This document shows, piece by piece, positions 33,479 to 43,400 of a stretch of DNA of 64,000 bases. A model generated the notes under the pieces. It was not told where the DNA came from, searched no databases, and saw only the letters and a program-made list of their open reading frames with translations. Origin of the DNA: JAJEFO01 sp965214325 (GTDB lineage: Bacteria; Pseudomonadota; Alphaproteobacteria; Rhodobacterales; Rhodobacteraceae); NCBI GenBank assembly GCA_965214325.1, contig CBDCBG010000006.1:3224001-3288000 (forward strand), in the 5' to 3' direction. The translations under genes were made by a program, and so were the position numbers. The first letter of the stretch is position 1. Each line of letters opens with the position of its first letter.

Positions 33479-35334
33479 ACATGTAAGTTGACAGGATGCC
33501 CCCCGTTGTGCCATAATGAAGGGAACACACAACATATCGGTGTTCCATGTCGTTCCATCTCGAGACCATCCCGAACCGCAACAGCCGGCCCACGATCCTC
33601 ATCCGCAAGGCCTGGCGCGAGGACGGACGCCTCAGGAAGAAGACCCTCGCCAACCTCACCCAGCTGCCGCCCCACATCATCGACGGCGTCAGGGCCCTGT
33701 TCGACGGCGGCGTCGCCGTCGCCCGGCCCGAGGACGTCTTCGCCATCCGCCGGTCCCGGCCCCACGGCCATGTCGCCGCCGCCCTCGGCACCCTGCGCCG
33801 GATCGGAATGGTCCGCGTCCTGCACCGGGTGCCGGGCCGCATGCGGGACCTCGCCGTGGCGGCGGTCGTCGCAAGGATCATCGAGCCGGCCTCCAAGCTC
33901 GCCACTGCACGGGCCCTCGATCCCGAGACCGCGTCGACCAGCCTCGGGGCCGTGCTCGGGCTCGGCCCCGTCACCGGCAACGAGATGCTGGACATGCTCG
34001 ACTGGCTTCTGGAGCGCCAGCCCTGGATCGAGAGGAGCCTGGCCAACAGGCACCTGAAGGGCGGCAACACGCTGATTCTTTATGACGTGTCATCAAGCTA
34101 CCTGGAGGGACGGTGCTGCCCCCTGGCCGCCTTCGGCCACAACCGGGACGGGAAGAAGGGGAAGATGCAGGTCACCTACGGGCTTCTGTGCGCGGCGGAC
34201 GGCTGCCCGGTGGCGGTGGAGGTGTTCGCCGGCAACGCCGGGGACCCGTCCACGGTGGCGGGCCAGGTGGACAAGGTCCGGAAGCGCTTCGGCATCGCGC
34301 GCGTCGCGCTCGTGGGCGACAGGGGGATGCTGACGACGGCGCGGATCCGCAGGGACCTCGAGCCTGCGGGGCTCGACTGGATCTCGGCCCTGAGGACCGC
34401 GGACATCCGAAAGCTGCTGAAGGCCGCCGGCCCTGGCGTCCCGGCCCCTCTGGCGCCCGAGGCGCTGGTTCCCGACGCGGTGGCGGAGATCACGGGCCCG
34501 GACTTCCCCGGCGAGCGGCTGATGGTCTGCCTGAACCCGAGGCTGCGCGAGGAGCGGCGGCGCAAGCGTGAGGACCTGCTGGAGGCCACGGAACGGACGC
34601 TCGCCGACATCGCCGCCGCCGCCGCGCGCGGCAAGCCGGGGCAGGCGAACCGCGACCGGACGATCAAGGCCCTGGGGCGGCAGGCCAACCGGCGCAAGGT
34701 TGAGAAGCACTTCGACATCGACGTGCACGACGCCGGGATGGACTGGGCGCGCAACCGGGACAGGATCGAGGCGGAGGCGCGGCTCGACGGGATCTACGTG
34801 ATCCGCACCAGCCTGGAATCCGCGTCACTGGGTGCTGAGGCCGCGGTGGAGGCGTACAAGTCTCTCGCGCAGGTGGAGCGCGCGTTCCTCACGATGAAGG
34901 CCTCGCGGCTGCGGATCCGACCGGTGCACGTCTACTCGGAGGACCATGTCCGCGCCCACGTGTTCCTGTGCATGCTTGCGTGTCACGTGGAATGGCACAT
35001 GCGCCGCCGCCTGGCGCCGATCCTGTTCGAGGACGACGACCGGGAAGGCGCCCGGGCGCGGCGGAACTCGCCGGTGGAGAAGGCCGAGGTCTCGGAGAGC
35101 GCCAGGGCCAAGGCCGACACCAAGCGCACCCCCGACGGGCTGCCGGTCCACAGCTTCACGACGCTTCTTTCCGACCTGGCCACGCTGACGCTGAACGAGG
35201 CGACGGTTCCGGACGGACCCGACCACGGCATTCCGGTCTTCGCGCAGCCGACGGAGCTGCAGGGCCGGGCCCTTGACCTGCTGGAGATCGACCCCGCCAA
35301 GTTCCTGCCGTGACGCGCCGGGACCGTTACATGT
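33479..35334 (+). mobile_element. IS1634-family element
   Basis: A ~1.86-kb element containing one transposase gene. The inward-reading ends share ACATGTAA (left at 33479, right reverse complement ending at 35334). The shared end is short and partly palindromic, so the boundaries are approximate. No target duplication was confirmed. A truncated relative lies at 7623-7826. Confidence 0.7.
33547..35313 (+). CDS. IS1634-family transposase
   Basis: A 588-residue DDE transposase of the IS4 superfamily. The catalytic segments are ILYDVSSSYLEG (first Asp), VALVGDRGMLTTARI (second Asp), and a C-terminal YKSLAQVERAFLTMKASRLR with the Glu. The conserved NRDGKKGKMQVTYGLLC is typical of IS1634/IS1549 transposases. 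It appears complete, and its last 65 residues match the scrap at 7623-7826. A protein-like region upstream of the ATG is absent, so the start at 33547 is natural though its ribosome site is weak. Confidence 0.9.
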   Translation: MSFHLETIPNRNSRPTILIRKAWREDGRLRKKTLANLTQLPPHIIDGVRALFDGGVAVARPEDVFAIRRSRPHGHVAAALGTLRRIGMVRVLHRVPGRMRDLAVAAVVARIIEPASKLATARALDPETASTSLGAVLGLGPVTGNEMLDMLDWLLERQPWIERSLANRHLKGGNTLILYDVSSSYLEGRCCPLAAFGHNRDGKKGKMQVTYGLLCAADGCPVAVEVFAGNAGDPSTVAGQVDKVRKRFGIARVALVGDRGMLTTARIRRDLEPAGLDWISALRTADIRKLLKAAGPGVPAPLAPEALVPDAVAEITGPDFPGERLMVCLNPRLREERRRKREDLLEATERTLADIAAAAARGKPGQANRDRTIKALGRQANRRKVEKHFDIDVHDAGMDWARNRDRIEAEARLDGIYVIRTSLESASLGAEAAVEAYKSLAQVERAFLTMKASRLRIRPVHVYSEDHVRAHVFLCMLACHVEWHMRRRLAPILFEDDDREGARARRNSPVEKAEVSESARAKADTKRTPDGLPVHSFTTLLSDLATLTLNEATVPDGPDHGIPVFAQPTELQGRALDLLEIDPAKFLP

Positions 35335-35539
35335 CGAGTCCCGTCCGGAATCAGCAATCGTGCTGATGGCAAGGGGTTTCGCGCAATTCTGGAAATGAAG
35401 ATCCGCCTAGCCGGCCCGGCCAACTTTGCGGCATGCCGGTGCGCCGGTGCCGAAACGAAGCTGTCGTCGGAAACTGGACGGCACTGCGCCTGAAGACGCC
35501 AAAATGCGAGGCATTCGTGCTTGTAGCGTCCGGGCGCCG

Positions 35540-36499
35540 TGCGCTTGACTGGCGTTGAGGTCGGATTCGAGGGATCGGTCTCGACCGATGCAGCGGTAAC
35601 GGCGCGGTTCGCTCAGGTCATCCGAGATGTCGAATCTGGCGTTGAACGTCTCATGGGCGTAACGGCCCCTAAGGTTGATTCCTTAGCGCTTGCAGCACTC
35701 CTGACGCACGAAGGCCTCGTCTGTCGAGCCGAAGCAGCCATTGAAGTTCTTCCCGCAGGTCAGGTAGGTGCCGCAGGGCGTCCTGGCCATCCGCATTTGT
35801 TCAACCTGCCCTTGACAGTCGTGCCCGCCGGATTCCCCGATGCTTCGGGAGTTCGTGTCCAGCGGCAGGTCCGGAAATGCGGATCTCGGCCTGGTGGGTG
35901 ATCCGCCGGTTGAACGGAGAATCGACCACCACCTGCCAGTCGGCGTCGGCACGGGCGACCTCGAAGACCGCCACGCCCTGCCGGTTCTGGATGACGTCCA
36001 CTTCGTCGGCGCTGGCCGGGCTGACGCGCATGGGCCGCGGCTCTTCCTCGCCCCTTGCCAGGGCATCGGCCTTCGCGTTCCCGGCTTTGACGGCAGCGGC
36101 ACGCCCGGGCAGGTTGAAGCCGAGATTGACGTATTCATGGTTGTCCGCGATGACCTCGTGGCCGTCGATTTCGAAGAGTTCCATTCCGTCCGTGTTTTCG
36201 CCGAACACCTTGCCAGCCAATTCAGGTGGAAGCATCGCGGTCTGGCTGAAGGAAGGCGCGTCCGAAAGCAGGGGATAGCCCGTGCACGGTGCGGTCCGTC
36301 GCGATCGGAACGCGTCAAGGGCAAAGCGGCCGGTTGCAGCATTGGCGGCCGTGGAGGAAGGGAGCGTGCCCACGCCCGTTGCCATGGCACCGGAGCCAAA
36401 GGCGAGCACGCCGCCCATGAATCCCCGGTCGAATTCGGTTTCTTCCGGTCGAGGGTCGTTCAACTCGTCCCGGCTCAGTTCGGTGCTTTCAATGTCCAT
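35540..36499 (-). pseudogene. phoX: decayed PhoX-family alkaline phosphatase (N-terminal part)
   Basis: The start MDIESTELSRDELNDPRPEE after GGAGGAAG and the sequence GFMGGVLAFGSGAMATGVG (a Tat-like signal missing its twin-arginine stretch) match PhoX (DUF839) proteins. The similarity goes on with ENTDGMELFEIDGHEV, then VFEVARADADWQVV and SPFNRRITHQAEI. A frameshift near 35830 moves the match to PCGTYLTCGKNFNGCFGS, and an in-frame TAA follows (KR-stop-GI where KRYGI is expected). Decayed similarity (RFDISDDLSEPRRY) continues to about 35540. The C-terminal two thirds, with most metal ligands, is gone. IS1634 and IS30 flank the remnant. Confidence 0.82.
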
Positions 36500-36602
36500 C
36501 CTGGCTTCCTCCATCGGCGGCAAGATCCGTGCCGCTGTCCGTGCGGCGCACGGGCCGTGGATGACGGTTCCGGACAAAACCCGAGTGACGGTTTCGTAAA
36601 TC

Positions 36603-37866
36603 AATTCCCCACTTCCAGTCCGAAGTGCAACGCCGGCCATTTCCGTAGCGAGGGCGCAGCCCGAGCGGAGGAAATGGCCCGGCGGCAGGATTTTCCTGCC
36701 CCAGGCACCGGCAGTCCGGGCCGGTCACGTCCCTTTCCCCCTCGGACCGGTCCCCTGGAGGACGGTCCGGGACGGTTTCCGTCATGGAGGCCGCGCCTTC
36801 CGGAACGCCTCGGCCGGGGTCAGGTAGCCGAGCGACTTCCTCGGACGCGCGTTCAGACGGTCCTGGACCGCCTTCACCCGTGCGTCGGTGACCTGGCGGA
36901 AGTCCGTCCCCTTCGGGAAGTGCTCCCGCACGAGACCGTTCGTGTGCTCGTTCAGGCCGCGCTCCCAGGAATGGTACGGCGTGGCGAAGAAGAACCCCGC
37001 GCCGAGCGCCTTCGACACGGCGGCGTGGCCCGCGAACTCCTTCCCGTTGTCCGCCGTGATCGTGTGGACCAGCGCGTGCAGCGGCAGCAGCATTCCGGGC
37101 ATCGCGTTGCCGACCGCGTCCGCCGTTTTCCGCCCGACCAGCGCCAGAAGCGTGTATTTCGACGCACGGTCCACCAGCGACACCAGCGCGCCGCTGCGGC
37201 CCTTCCCGATGATCGTGTCCGCCTCCCGGTCACCGACCCGCTCCTTCGCCTCCACCACCGCCGGACGCTCGGAGATGTCGACGCGGTCCGGGATGTGCCC
37301 GCGACCCGAATGACGGCCGCCCTTCCAGTTCGGCTTCTTTCCCCGGCGGCGCAGGAGCAGGTACAGCCGGCCGCCAGCCTTCCGATCGGCGCGGACGTGC
37401 CGGCAGGTCCACTGCCGCCCCGCCATCGGGACGCCCTCCTTCCCGGGACGGCCGGCGACCTGCTCGGGGCTCCAGCCGTCGGCCAGCCTGTCCTCCACCA
37501 GCCGCCACCGCTCCGGCGTCATCTTCCTGGCAACCGACGAGGCCGCGCTGCGCCGTGCCGAAGCCTTCCCCTGCGCCTGCCTGTGCCGATAGCCGCGGCC
37601 GCCGCCGTTCCGGCGCACCTCGCGCCAGACCGTCGTCCGGTCCCGGCCCGGCTGCCGCGCGATGGCCGGTTCCGAAAGCCCGCTTTTCCTCAGCGCGCAA
37701 GTCCGGCATCTCGCTTCACCGGTCAGGTGGCGGTAGCCCTTTTGGCATGGCGGTCTCCTGACTTCACAACCGGGACTGTCGCCGCCATCTGGCCGACTTG
37801 CAACATCCTGTGCCGAAAACACAGAAGCCCACTATGGTGTTGCACTTCAGAGTGGAACTGGGGATT
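36603..37866 (-). mobile_element. IS30-family element
   Basis: A ~1.26-kb element with good terminal inverted repeats. Both ends read CCCCA, TTCCA, TC and GAAGTGCAAC in the same order (left from 36603; right, reverse-complemented, from 37866), about 23 of 28 positions matching. It sits ~100 bases upstream of the phoX remnant start and would have cut off that gene's promoter. No target duplication was resolved (IS30 makes 2-3 bp). Confidence 0.85.
36782..37822 (-). CDS. IS30-family transposase
   Basis: A DDE transposase. The N-terminal helix-turn-helix is YRHLTGEARCRTCALRKSGL with AIARQPGRDRTTVWREVRRN. The catalytic residues lie in VGDREADTIIGKG, HTITADNGKEFAGH and ERGLNEHTNGLVREHFPKG. The open frame starts at 37822, but the expected IS30 start MPKGYRHL corresponds to an ATG at 37748 that is out of frame by a single extra A in CCAAAAGGG. 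The gene may therefore be frameshifted at its N-terminus, or may start further upstream. The rest is intact. Confidence 0.82.
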   Translation of the reverse strand: MFSAQDVASRPDGGDSPGCEVRRPPCQKGYRHLTGEARCRTCALRKSGLSEPAIARQPGRDRTTVWREVRRNGGGRGYRHRQAQGKASARRSAASSVARKMTPERWRLVEDRLADGWSPEQVAGRPGKEGVPMAGRQWTCRHVRADRKAGGRLYLLLRRRGKKPNWKGGRHSGRGHIPDRVDISERPAVVEAKERVGDREADTIIGKGRSGALVSLVDRASKYTLLALVGRKTADAVGNAMPGMLLPLHALVHTITADNGKEFAGHAAVSKALGAGFFFATPYHSWERGLNEHTNGLVREHFPKGTDFRQVTDARVKAVQDRLNARPRKSLGYLTPAEAFRKARPP

Positions 37867-38098
37867 GCAAAGCTCTCGGCGTCGGAGCGGCGCTGCACTC
37901 CGCCTTCAGCTCCGAATGCGGATTCGCGCCGCAGCCATGCAGTCACAATTTCCAGATCGGGCGAACCGGCACAAACGCGTTTCCCCGGCATGCATCGGGC
38001 CCGACAGACGAGGGTGCATGGCAAGTCCTTTTGACAGACCGAACTTGCAGCGGTTTCCGCAAGCATCTAGAGAGCGGTCCATCTGACAGGTGCGCTCG

Positions 38099-39085
38099 AT
38101 GAGTCACGACTACGATACCGGCCGGTTGAATTTGCCGTTTGTTGGCATTTCGACATTTGCGAAAGCGCCCTATGAGCCCGACTGGACCAAGATCAGCGCT
38201 GATGTAGCGATACTGGGCGCACCGTTCGACTTTGGCACGCAATGGCGCGCGGGCGCCCGGTTCGGCCCACGGAGCATACGTGAGGCTTCGACCCTGTTTT
38301 CGTTCGGCCATGCCGGCGCATATGACCACGAAGACGACATGACTTATCTGGCCGACACGCGCATTGTCGATCTTGGCGATGCCGACATCATTCACACCGA
38401 CACGCTCGCCAGTCACGCCAACATAGAAGCCGGCGTGCGCGCCATTCTTGGCGCTGGAGCGATGCCCGTTGTCCTTGGCGGCGACCATTCGGTCAACATT
38501 CCCTGTATCGCCGCATTTTCGGATCAGGAGCCGATCCACGTCGTGCAGATCGACGCGCATCTCGATTTCGTCGATGAACGGCACGGAGTTCGGTTTGGAC
38601 ATGGCAACCCGATGCGCCGTGCAGCGGAACGCTCCTGGGTCTCCGGCCTGTCGCAGATAGGGATGCGGAACGTTTCGTCGACGGCTAGAGAGGGTTATGA
38701 AGACGCGCGCCGGATGGGATCAGACATCGTCTCGGTCCGTCAGTTCCGTGCCTTGGGTGTCGATGCCATGCTGGACCGGATTCCTGCCGGCGCGAGATAC
38801 TATGTCACGATAGATATCGACGGCTTTGACCCGTCCATCGCATCGGGAACGGGCACACCCAGCCACGGCGGCTTCCTCTATTATGAGATCCTTGAGTTCC
38901 TGGATGGCCTCACCCGCCGTGGCACGGTTGCCGGAGTCGACCTTGTCGAAGTTGCGCCGGACTATGACCGCTCAGGCACTACCGCGATCCTCGCGGCCCA
39001 GTTGCTCTTGAACCTCATCGGGCGGGCTCACGCACCCAAAGGGCCCGACGGACCCGATGCCGATGGCGCGGATGTCGCCACCTGA
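38099..39085 (+). CDS. agmatinase/ureohydrolase family protein
   Basis: A 328-residue manganese-dependent ureohydrolase. Metal ligands are visible in VVLGGDHSVN, VVQIDAHLDF and YYVTIDIDGFDPS. The AGARFGPRSIREAS segment and GHGNPMRRA are typical of agmatinases and guanidino-acid hydrolases. These enzymes split urea off guanidino compounds such as agmatine or guanidinobutyrate. The ATG at 38099 has AGG upstream; a GTG at 38090 is an alternative. It stands alone between IS30 and a convergent oxidoreductase, so the substrate is not indicated by context. Confidence 0.9.
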   Translation: MSHDYDTGRLNLPFVGISTFAKAPYEPDWTKISADVAILGAPFDFGTQWRAGARFGPRSIREASTLFSFGHAGAYDHEDDMTYLADTRIVDLGDADIIHTDTLASHANIEAGVRAILGAGAMPVVLGGDHSVNIPCIAAFSDQEPIHVVQIDAHLDFVDERHGVRFGHGNPMRRAAERSWVSGLSQIGMRNVSSTAREGYEDARRMGSDIVSVRQFRALGVDAMLDRIPAGARYYVTIDIDGFDPSIASGTGTPSHGGFLYYEILEFLDGLTRRGTVAGVDLVEVAPDYDRSGTTAILAAQLLLNLIGRAHAPKGPDGPDADGADVAT

Positions 39086-39217
39086 AGGGATCCAAATGCA
39101 CCCGGTGCCGTCATGATCGCTGCCATAGGTCATTGCTTGTCACGCTTTTGCTCGATGCGCCTTGCCGGAGCCCGTGCTGCAGGCTCCTCGGGCACACTCG
39201 CAGCAGTTTCACACGCG

Positions 39218-40378
39218 TCAGCCGCGGAGCATTGGCGGTCGGGCATCGATCCAGGCACCGTTCGCCCTGCCCGATTTTGCGACGGCATGGATCGCGGCCA
39301 CTGAGCGCAACCCGTCTTCCGCCCCAGGTATGAAATCCGCGGCATCATCCGTTTCGCGACCTTCTTTCCGGGCGCGTATGTGTTCGGCAAGGTCCCGGTA
39401 GATGTTCGCGAAGGCGAGCGACAGGCCTTCAGAGTGACCGATCGTCATCCTGCTCGCCCGGTCGGCACCGGGCGAAAGGCTGGTTTCCCCACGCTCGATG
39501 ACTTGAAGCCGTTCGCCCAAGGGCATCCAGTACAACTGGTTCGGATGCTCCTGGGACCAGCGAAGGCCGCCTGTCTCTCCGAAAACCTGGATTTCCAGGC
39601 CATGCTGCCGGCCGACGGCCACCGATGACGTCCAGAGCCGTCCCGTTGCACCGCCATCCATGCGGAAGTTGACCATGGCATCGTCTTCCAGCTCGCGGCC
39701 AGTGATGCAGGAAACGCAATCGGCCGAAAGGTGCTGGACATGCTGTCCCGTGACGAAACTCGCCAAGTGGAGCGCATGGATGCCGCAGTCCGCGAATTGT
39801 GCCGAGACCCCGGCCTGTTCCGGATCGTAGCGCCAGCGAACGCGCGGGTTGTCGGCATCCGCCGCGTCGGCATGGTGTCCGTGTGAGAAATTTGAAACTA
39901 CAAGGCGCACCTTGCCCAGATCTTCGCGCGCAACCATCGCCCTCATGTGTCGCACGAGGGGGTAGCCGGAATATCCATAGTTGACGGCGCAGATACGTCC
40001 AGTGTCGGTGCAAAGGCGCAGGATCTCCTCGGCCTCCTCGACAGTGATCGTCATCGGCTTTTCGCAAAGCACGTCGAATCCTTCCTTGAGGAAGGCCTTG
40101 GCGATCTCGAAGTGGGTCGCGTTCGGTGTGGCGACGGTGACCAGCTCAACGCGATCCGGGCGCGCGGACTCGCCCTCGAGCATCTCCTGCCAGCCGCCAT
40201 AGGAACGGTCCTCCGACAGGCCGAGTTCCTGGCCAAACGCGCGCGCCGCATCGGGTCGGTGGTCGAGCGCACCTGCCACGAAGGCGAATTCGCCATCCAT
40301 TGCCGTTGCCAGCCTGTGCGCCGGTCCGATCTGGCTGCCCTTGCCGCCACCGATCATGCCCCAGTTCAGTCTAAGCAT
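39218..40378 (-). CDS. Gfo/Idh/MocA-family oxidoreductase
   Basis: A 386-residue NAD(P)-dependent dehydrogenase. The Rossmann start is LNWGMIGGGKGSQIGPAHR, the conserved VLCEKPMTITVEEAEEI carries the EKP motif near residue 100, and GVSAQFADCGIHALHLA has the Asp and His of the substrate site near residues 190-196. Family members oxidise or reduce sugars, inositols and their acids. The start at 40378 has GGAAAG upstream. It is convergent with the agmatinase gene, with 132 bases between them. Confidence 0.88.
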   Translation of the reverse strand: MLRLNWGMIGGGKGSQIGPAHRLATAMDGEFAFVAGALDHRPDAARAFGQELGLSEDRSYGGWQEMLEGESARPDRVELVTVATPNATHFEIAKAFLKEGFDVLCEKPMTITVEEAEEILRLCTDTGRICAVNYGYSGYPLVRHMRAMVAREDLGKVRLVVSNFSHGHHADAADADNPRVRWRYDPEQAGVSAQFADCGIHALHLASFVTGQHVQHLSADCVSCITGRELEDDAMVNFRMDGGATGRLWTSSVAVGRQHGLEIQVFGETGGLRWSQEHPNQLYWMPLGERLQVIERGETSLSPGADRASRMTIGHSEGLSLAFANIYRDLAEHIRARKEGRETDDAADFIPGAEDGLRSVAAIHAVAKSGRANGAWIDARPPMLRG

Positions 40379-40594
40379 GGGAAGCTCTTTCCGCCGGGGT
40401 CACGGTCCAAAGTTCCGGTTCTGGCTGGGTGTTCGCCGCGCCGTGTGCCGTCGGGCCGACTGAGACGTTCCGGCCAAGGGCGAGGTTTCGCTACCCGTCC
40501 GCTCGGTGATCGCGATGCGTTCAAGGCCCGGATTCACGCGCACCATAAAGCGAAGAGCCGCTCGAAGGCGGCACCGCCATCCATGTTCCGAAGT

Positions 40595-40720
40595 TCATCC
40601 CTGGCGTGCCTTGAACCTGCGTTGCGTCTTGTTGATCACATAGACGCGGCCCTTGCGGCGCACCACGCGGCAGTCGCGATGCCGGTTCTTCAGCGAACGA
40701 AGCGAGTTCCTGACCTTCAT
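40595..40720 (-). CDS. rpmJ: 50S ribosomal protein bL36
   Basis: A 41-residue protein beginning MKVRNSLRSLKNRHRDCR and ending NKTQRRFKARQG. This is the alphaproteobacterial bL36 form, which lacks the full zinc-binding CCCH set and keeps a single Cys. It is too short for ordinary gene-length cut-offs. It lies alone upstream of nothing on the same strand, with the tRNA-Val gene starting about 140 bases before it on the same strand. Confidence 0.95.
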   Translation of the reverse strand: MKVRNSLRSLKNRHRDCRVVRRKGRVYVINKTQRRFKARQG

Positions 40721-40787
40721 CCGATCTCTCCTGATCGCGGCGCGAGTCGCGCCCGGTTCCCTATTGCCGCATGATCGCGGCGGCGAA

Positions 40788-40862
<75 letters not shown>

Positions 40863-40996
40863 TTTCCAATTGCGAGACGCGGGGTCTGGCCCCGCGCCGG
40901 TCAGGCATCCCATACTTCCTGGCCGGTCGCATTTCAAGGGCTTTTGATGGCGCGGATGGTTGGCTATAACGGTCAAAGTGCTTCGGGAGTCGTCAC

Positions 40997-41851
40997 ATGC
41001 GGGTATATGACCTGAAGATGCCTGTTGTTCGTACGACGAGCATCGTGTTCGCGTCGCCGCATTCGGGTCGGGCATATTCAAGGAAATTCGTGGATCGCTC
41101 CGTTCTCGACGAGCGGACCCTGAGGTCTTCGGAAGATGCCCTTGTCGACAAGCTCTTTGCATCCGCTCCGGATCACGGGGCGCCGCTGCTTGCGGCAGTC
41201 ATGCCGCGCGCCTGGATCGACGTGAACCGGTCGGTCGGTGAACTGGATCCGGCCTTGATCGAAGGCGTCCGGGAGTCCGCGCGCGACCTGCGCGTCGCCT
41301 CGGGCCTCGGCGTCGTTCCGAGAGTGGTGGCGAATGGCAGGGCGATCTACCGGGGCAAGATTGCGCTTGATGAGGCCAGGTCACGGATTGATGAAGTCTG
41401 GCATCCTTGGCACGCAGCGGTCTCGGCACTGATGGACGAAAGCATGGCTCTCTTCGGGAGGGCGATACTTGTCGATTGCCACTCCATGCCGCACGAGGCG
41501 ATCGACACCATCCCTCATCCGCGGGGCGCCCGACCCGAAATCGTTCTTGGCGACAGGTTCGGCACGGCTGCTGCATGCGAGGTGGTGGACCGGGTCGAGG
41601 CGGCCTTTGTCGCCGCCGGGCTCAATGTGGCCCGGAACGCACCTTTCGCCGGCGCATTCGCGACACAGGAATACGGCCATCCGTCAAGAGACCGCCACGT
41701 CGTCCAGATCGAGATCGATCGATCTCTCTACTTGAACGAGCGGACAGTCCGGCCGAACGGAAACTACGGGCGATTCCGCAAGCTGATCGGCGAGGTGATC
41801 GCTGAAATCGTCGAAATCGGCCGAAGGGACATGCCGCTGGCCGCAGAATAG
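40997..41851 (+). CDS. N-formylglutamate amidohydrolase family protein
   Basis: A 284-residue zinc hydrolase. The fold is recognised by FASPHSGRAYS, RAWIDVNRSVGELD, ILVDCHSMPHE (metal site) and HVVQIEIDRSLYLNE, with the FAGAFATQEYG segment between. The classical reaction splits N-formylglutamate to glutamate and formate at the end of histidine breakdown. No other hut gene lies nearby, so another N-acyl amino acid may be the true substrate. A hairpin follows the stop. Confidence 0.9.
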   Translation: MRVYDLKMPVVRTTSIVFASPHSGRAYSRKFVDRSVLDERTLRSSEDALVDKLFASAPDHGAPLLAAVMPRAWIDVNRSVGELDPALIEGVRESARDLRVASGLGVVPRVVANGRAIYRGKIALDEARSRIDEVWHPWHAAVSALMDESMALFGRAILVDCHSMPHEAIDTIPHPRGARPEIVLGDRFGTAAACEVVDRVEAAFVAAGLNVARNAPFAGAFATQEYGHPSRDRHVVQIEIDRSLYLNERTVRPNGNYGRFRKLIGEVIAEIVEIGRRDMPLAAE

Positions 41852-41885
41852 CCACTCCGCAACTGCCGGCGCCGATCCAGGAAAC

Positions 41886-41905
41886 AGGGCGCCCGCAGGC
41901 GCCCT
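41886..41905. terminator. hairpin between convergent genes
   Basis: AGGGCGCC, loop CGCA, GGCGCCCT: an 8-bp perfect GC stem midway between the convergent amidohydrolase and protease genes, suited to act for both. Neither side has a clear T-run. Confidence 0.6.
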
Positions 41906-41927
41906 GACCGTTCCTTGGGCGAGGCGC

Positions 41928-43400
41928 CTATCCGCGTTCGATCGGCAGGGCCACGAAGCGCTGCTCGCCGTCCCTCTGCACCAGGAGCACGATCGTCTTC
42001 CGTCCCGCTTCGCGGGAGTCCTCGATCCTAGCTTCGAACGCGGCGATGCTGCCGACCTCTTCCTGTCCGGCCTCGACGATCAGGTCTCCGGCGCGAAGGC
42101 CCTTTTCATAAGCCTCGCTGTCTTCGGCCACGTCCTGGACGACAAGGCCTTCGGCGGTTTCCGGGAGGCCGAACCGCTCGCGAAGCGCGTCGTTCATGTC
42201 GGAAAGCGTCAAGCCAAGATACTCTCTGGATGTCGGGTCCGTGGCATTTGCCGAGGCGGGAACGGCACCTTCCGCATGCTCGCGGCGTCCAAGAGTGACC
42301 TTGAGCGTCTGGAACTCCCCGTCCCGGAATACCTTGATGCGAACCTCCTTGCCGACGGTCGCCTCGCCGACCTGACGCACGAGACTGCGTGTATCCTCAA
42401 CCTCAACGCCGTCGAAGGAGAGGATGACATCGCCGGTCTTGATGCCGGCCTCCGATGCTGGACCTTCGGGAACATCCGTAACGAGCGCGCCCCGGACCTC
42501 GGCAAGTCCGAGACCTTCCGCAAGATCATCGGTAACGTCCTGGATGCGGACGCCCAGCCATCCACGCCGGGTTTCACCGAAGTCGCGCAGCTGGTCGATC
42601 ACGTTCTTCGCCACGTTTGCAGACATTGCGAACCCGATTCCGATCGAGCCGCCGGTGGGCGAGAGGATTGCGGTATTCACGCCGATCACCTCTCCGTCCA
42701 TGTTGAACAAGGGGCCGCCCGAATTGCCTCGGTTGATGGCAGCGTCGGTCTGGATGAAGTCATCGTAGCTTCCCGCGAGCGCTCGCCCCCGGGCGGAAAC
42801 GATGCCGGCAGAAACCGAAAAGCCCTGTCCCAGCGGATTTCCCATGGCCATGACCCAGTCACCGACACGGGCCTCTTCGCTGTCGCCCCAACCGACATGC
42901 TGGAGGGGCTCATCGCTTTCGACCTTCAGAAGGGCGAGGTCGGTATTCGCGTCGGTGCCGACGATCTCGGCCTCGAGTTCGAATCCCTCGAAGAACTCGA
43001 TCAGGATCTTGTCGGCAGACTGAATGACATGCCTGTTGGTGACGATGTAGCCGTCCTCCGTGATCACGAAGCCGGAACCCAGGGCCTGGCTGCGTCGCGG
43101 ACGGTTTCCGCCGGGGTCGTTGCGCTCCATGAAGTCGCGGAAGAACTCCTCGAATGGCGAGCCTTCGGGCACGATCGGGCCGGGCTGCATTGTGGTTGCG
43201 ACCATGGCAGATGTGGTGATGTTCACGACTGCCGGGCTGACCTTCTCGGCCAGGTCGGCGAACGTGTCAGGCCGGGACTGCGCCGAAGCTGCGATTGCCT
43301 GTGCCAGAACCAGTGCGGCGCCGAGAACGAGTGCTCCAAGCACCGCCAGTCCGGGCATGCGCGGCGGGGCGAATACGAGATTTCTCACGCTTTCCTCCAT
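41928..43400 (-). CDS. degP: Do-family periplasmic serine protease (DegP/DegQ-like)
   Basis: A 490-residue envelope protease and chaperone. A hydrophobic export segment (VLGALVLGAALVLAQAIAAS) is followed by the trypsin-like domain with His in VTNRHVIQ, Asp in NTDLALLK and Ser in NRGNSGGPLF. Two PDZ domains follow, starting near RRGWLGVRIQDV and REYLGLTLSDMN. It degrades or refolds damaged envelope proteins. The length is typical. It reads toward the amidohydrolase gene and away from glnA's end. Confidence 0.93.
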   Translation of the reverse strand: MEESVRNLVFAPPRMPGLAVLGALVLGAALVLAQAIAASAQSRPDTFADLAEKVSPAVVNITTSAMVATTMQPGPIVPEGSPFEEFFRDFMERNDPGGNRPRRSQALGSGFVITEDGYIVTNRHVIQSADKILIEFFEGFELEAEIVGTDANTDLALLKVESDEPLQHVGWGDSEEARVGDWVMAMGNPLGQGFSVSAGIVSARGRALAGSYDDFIQTDAAINRGNSGGPLFNMDGEVIGVNTAILSPTGGSIGIGFAMSANVAKNVIDQLRDFGETRRGWLGVRIQDVTDDLAEGLGLAEVRGALVTDVPEGPASEAGIKTGDVILSFDGVEVEDTRSLVRQVGEATVGKEVRIKVFRDGEFQTLKVTLGRREHAEGAVPASANATDPTSREYLGLTLSDMNDALRERFGLPETAEGLVVQDVAEDSEAYEKGLRAGDLIVEAGQEEVGSIAAFEARIEDSREAGRKTIVLLVQRDGEQRFVALPIERG

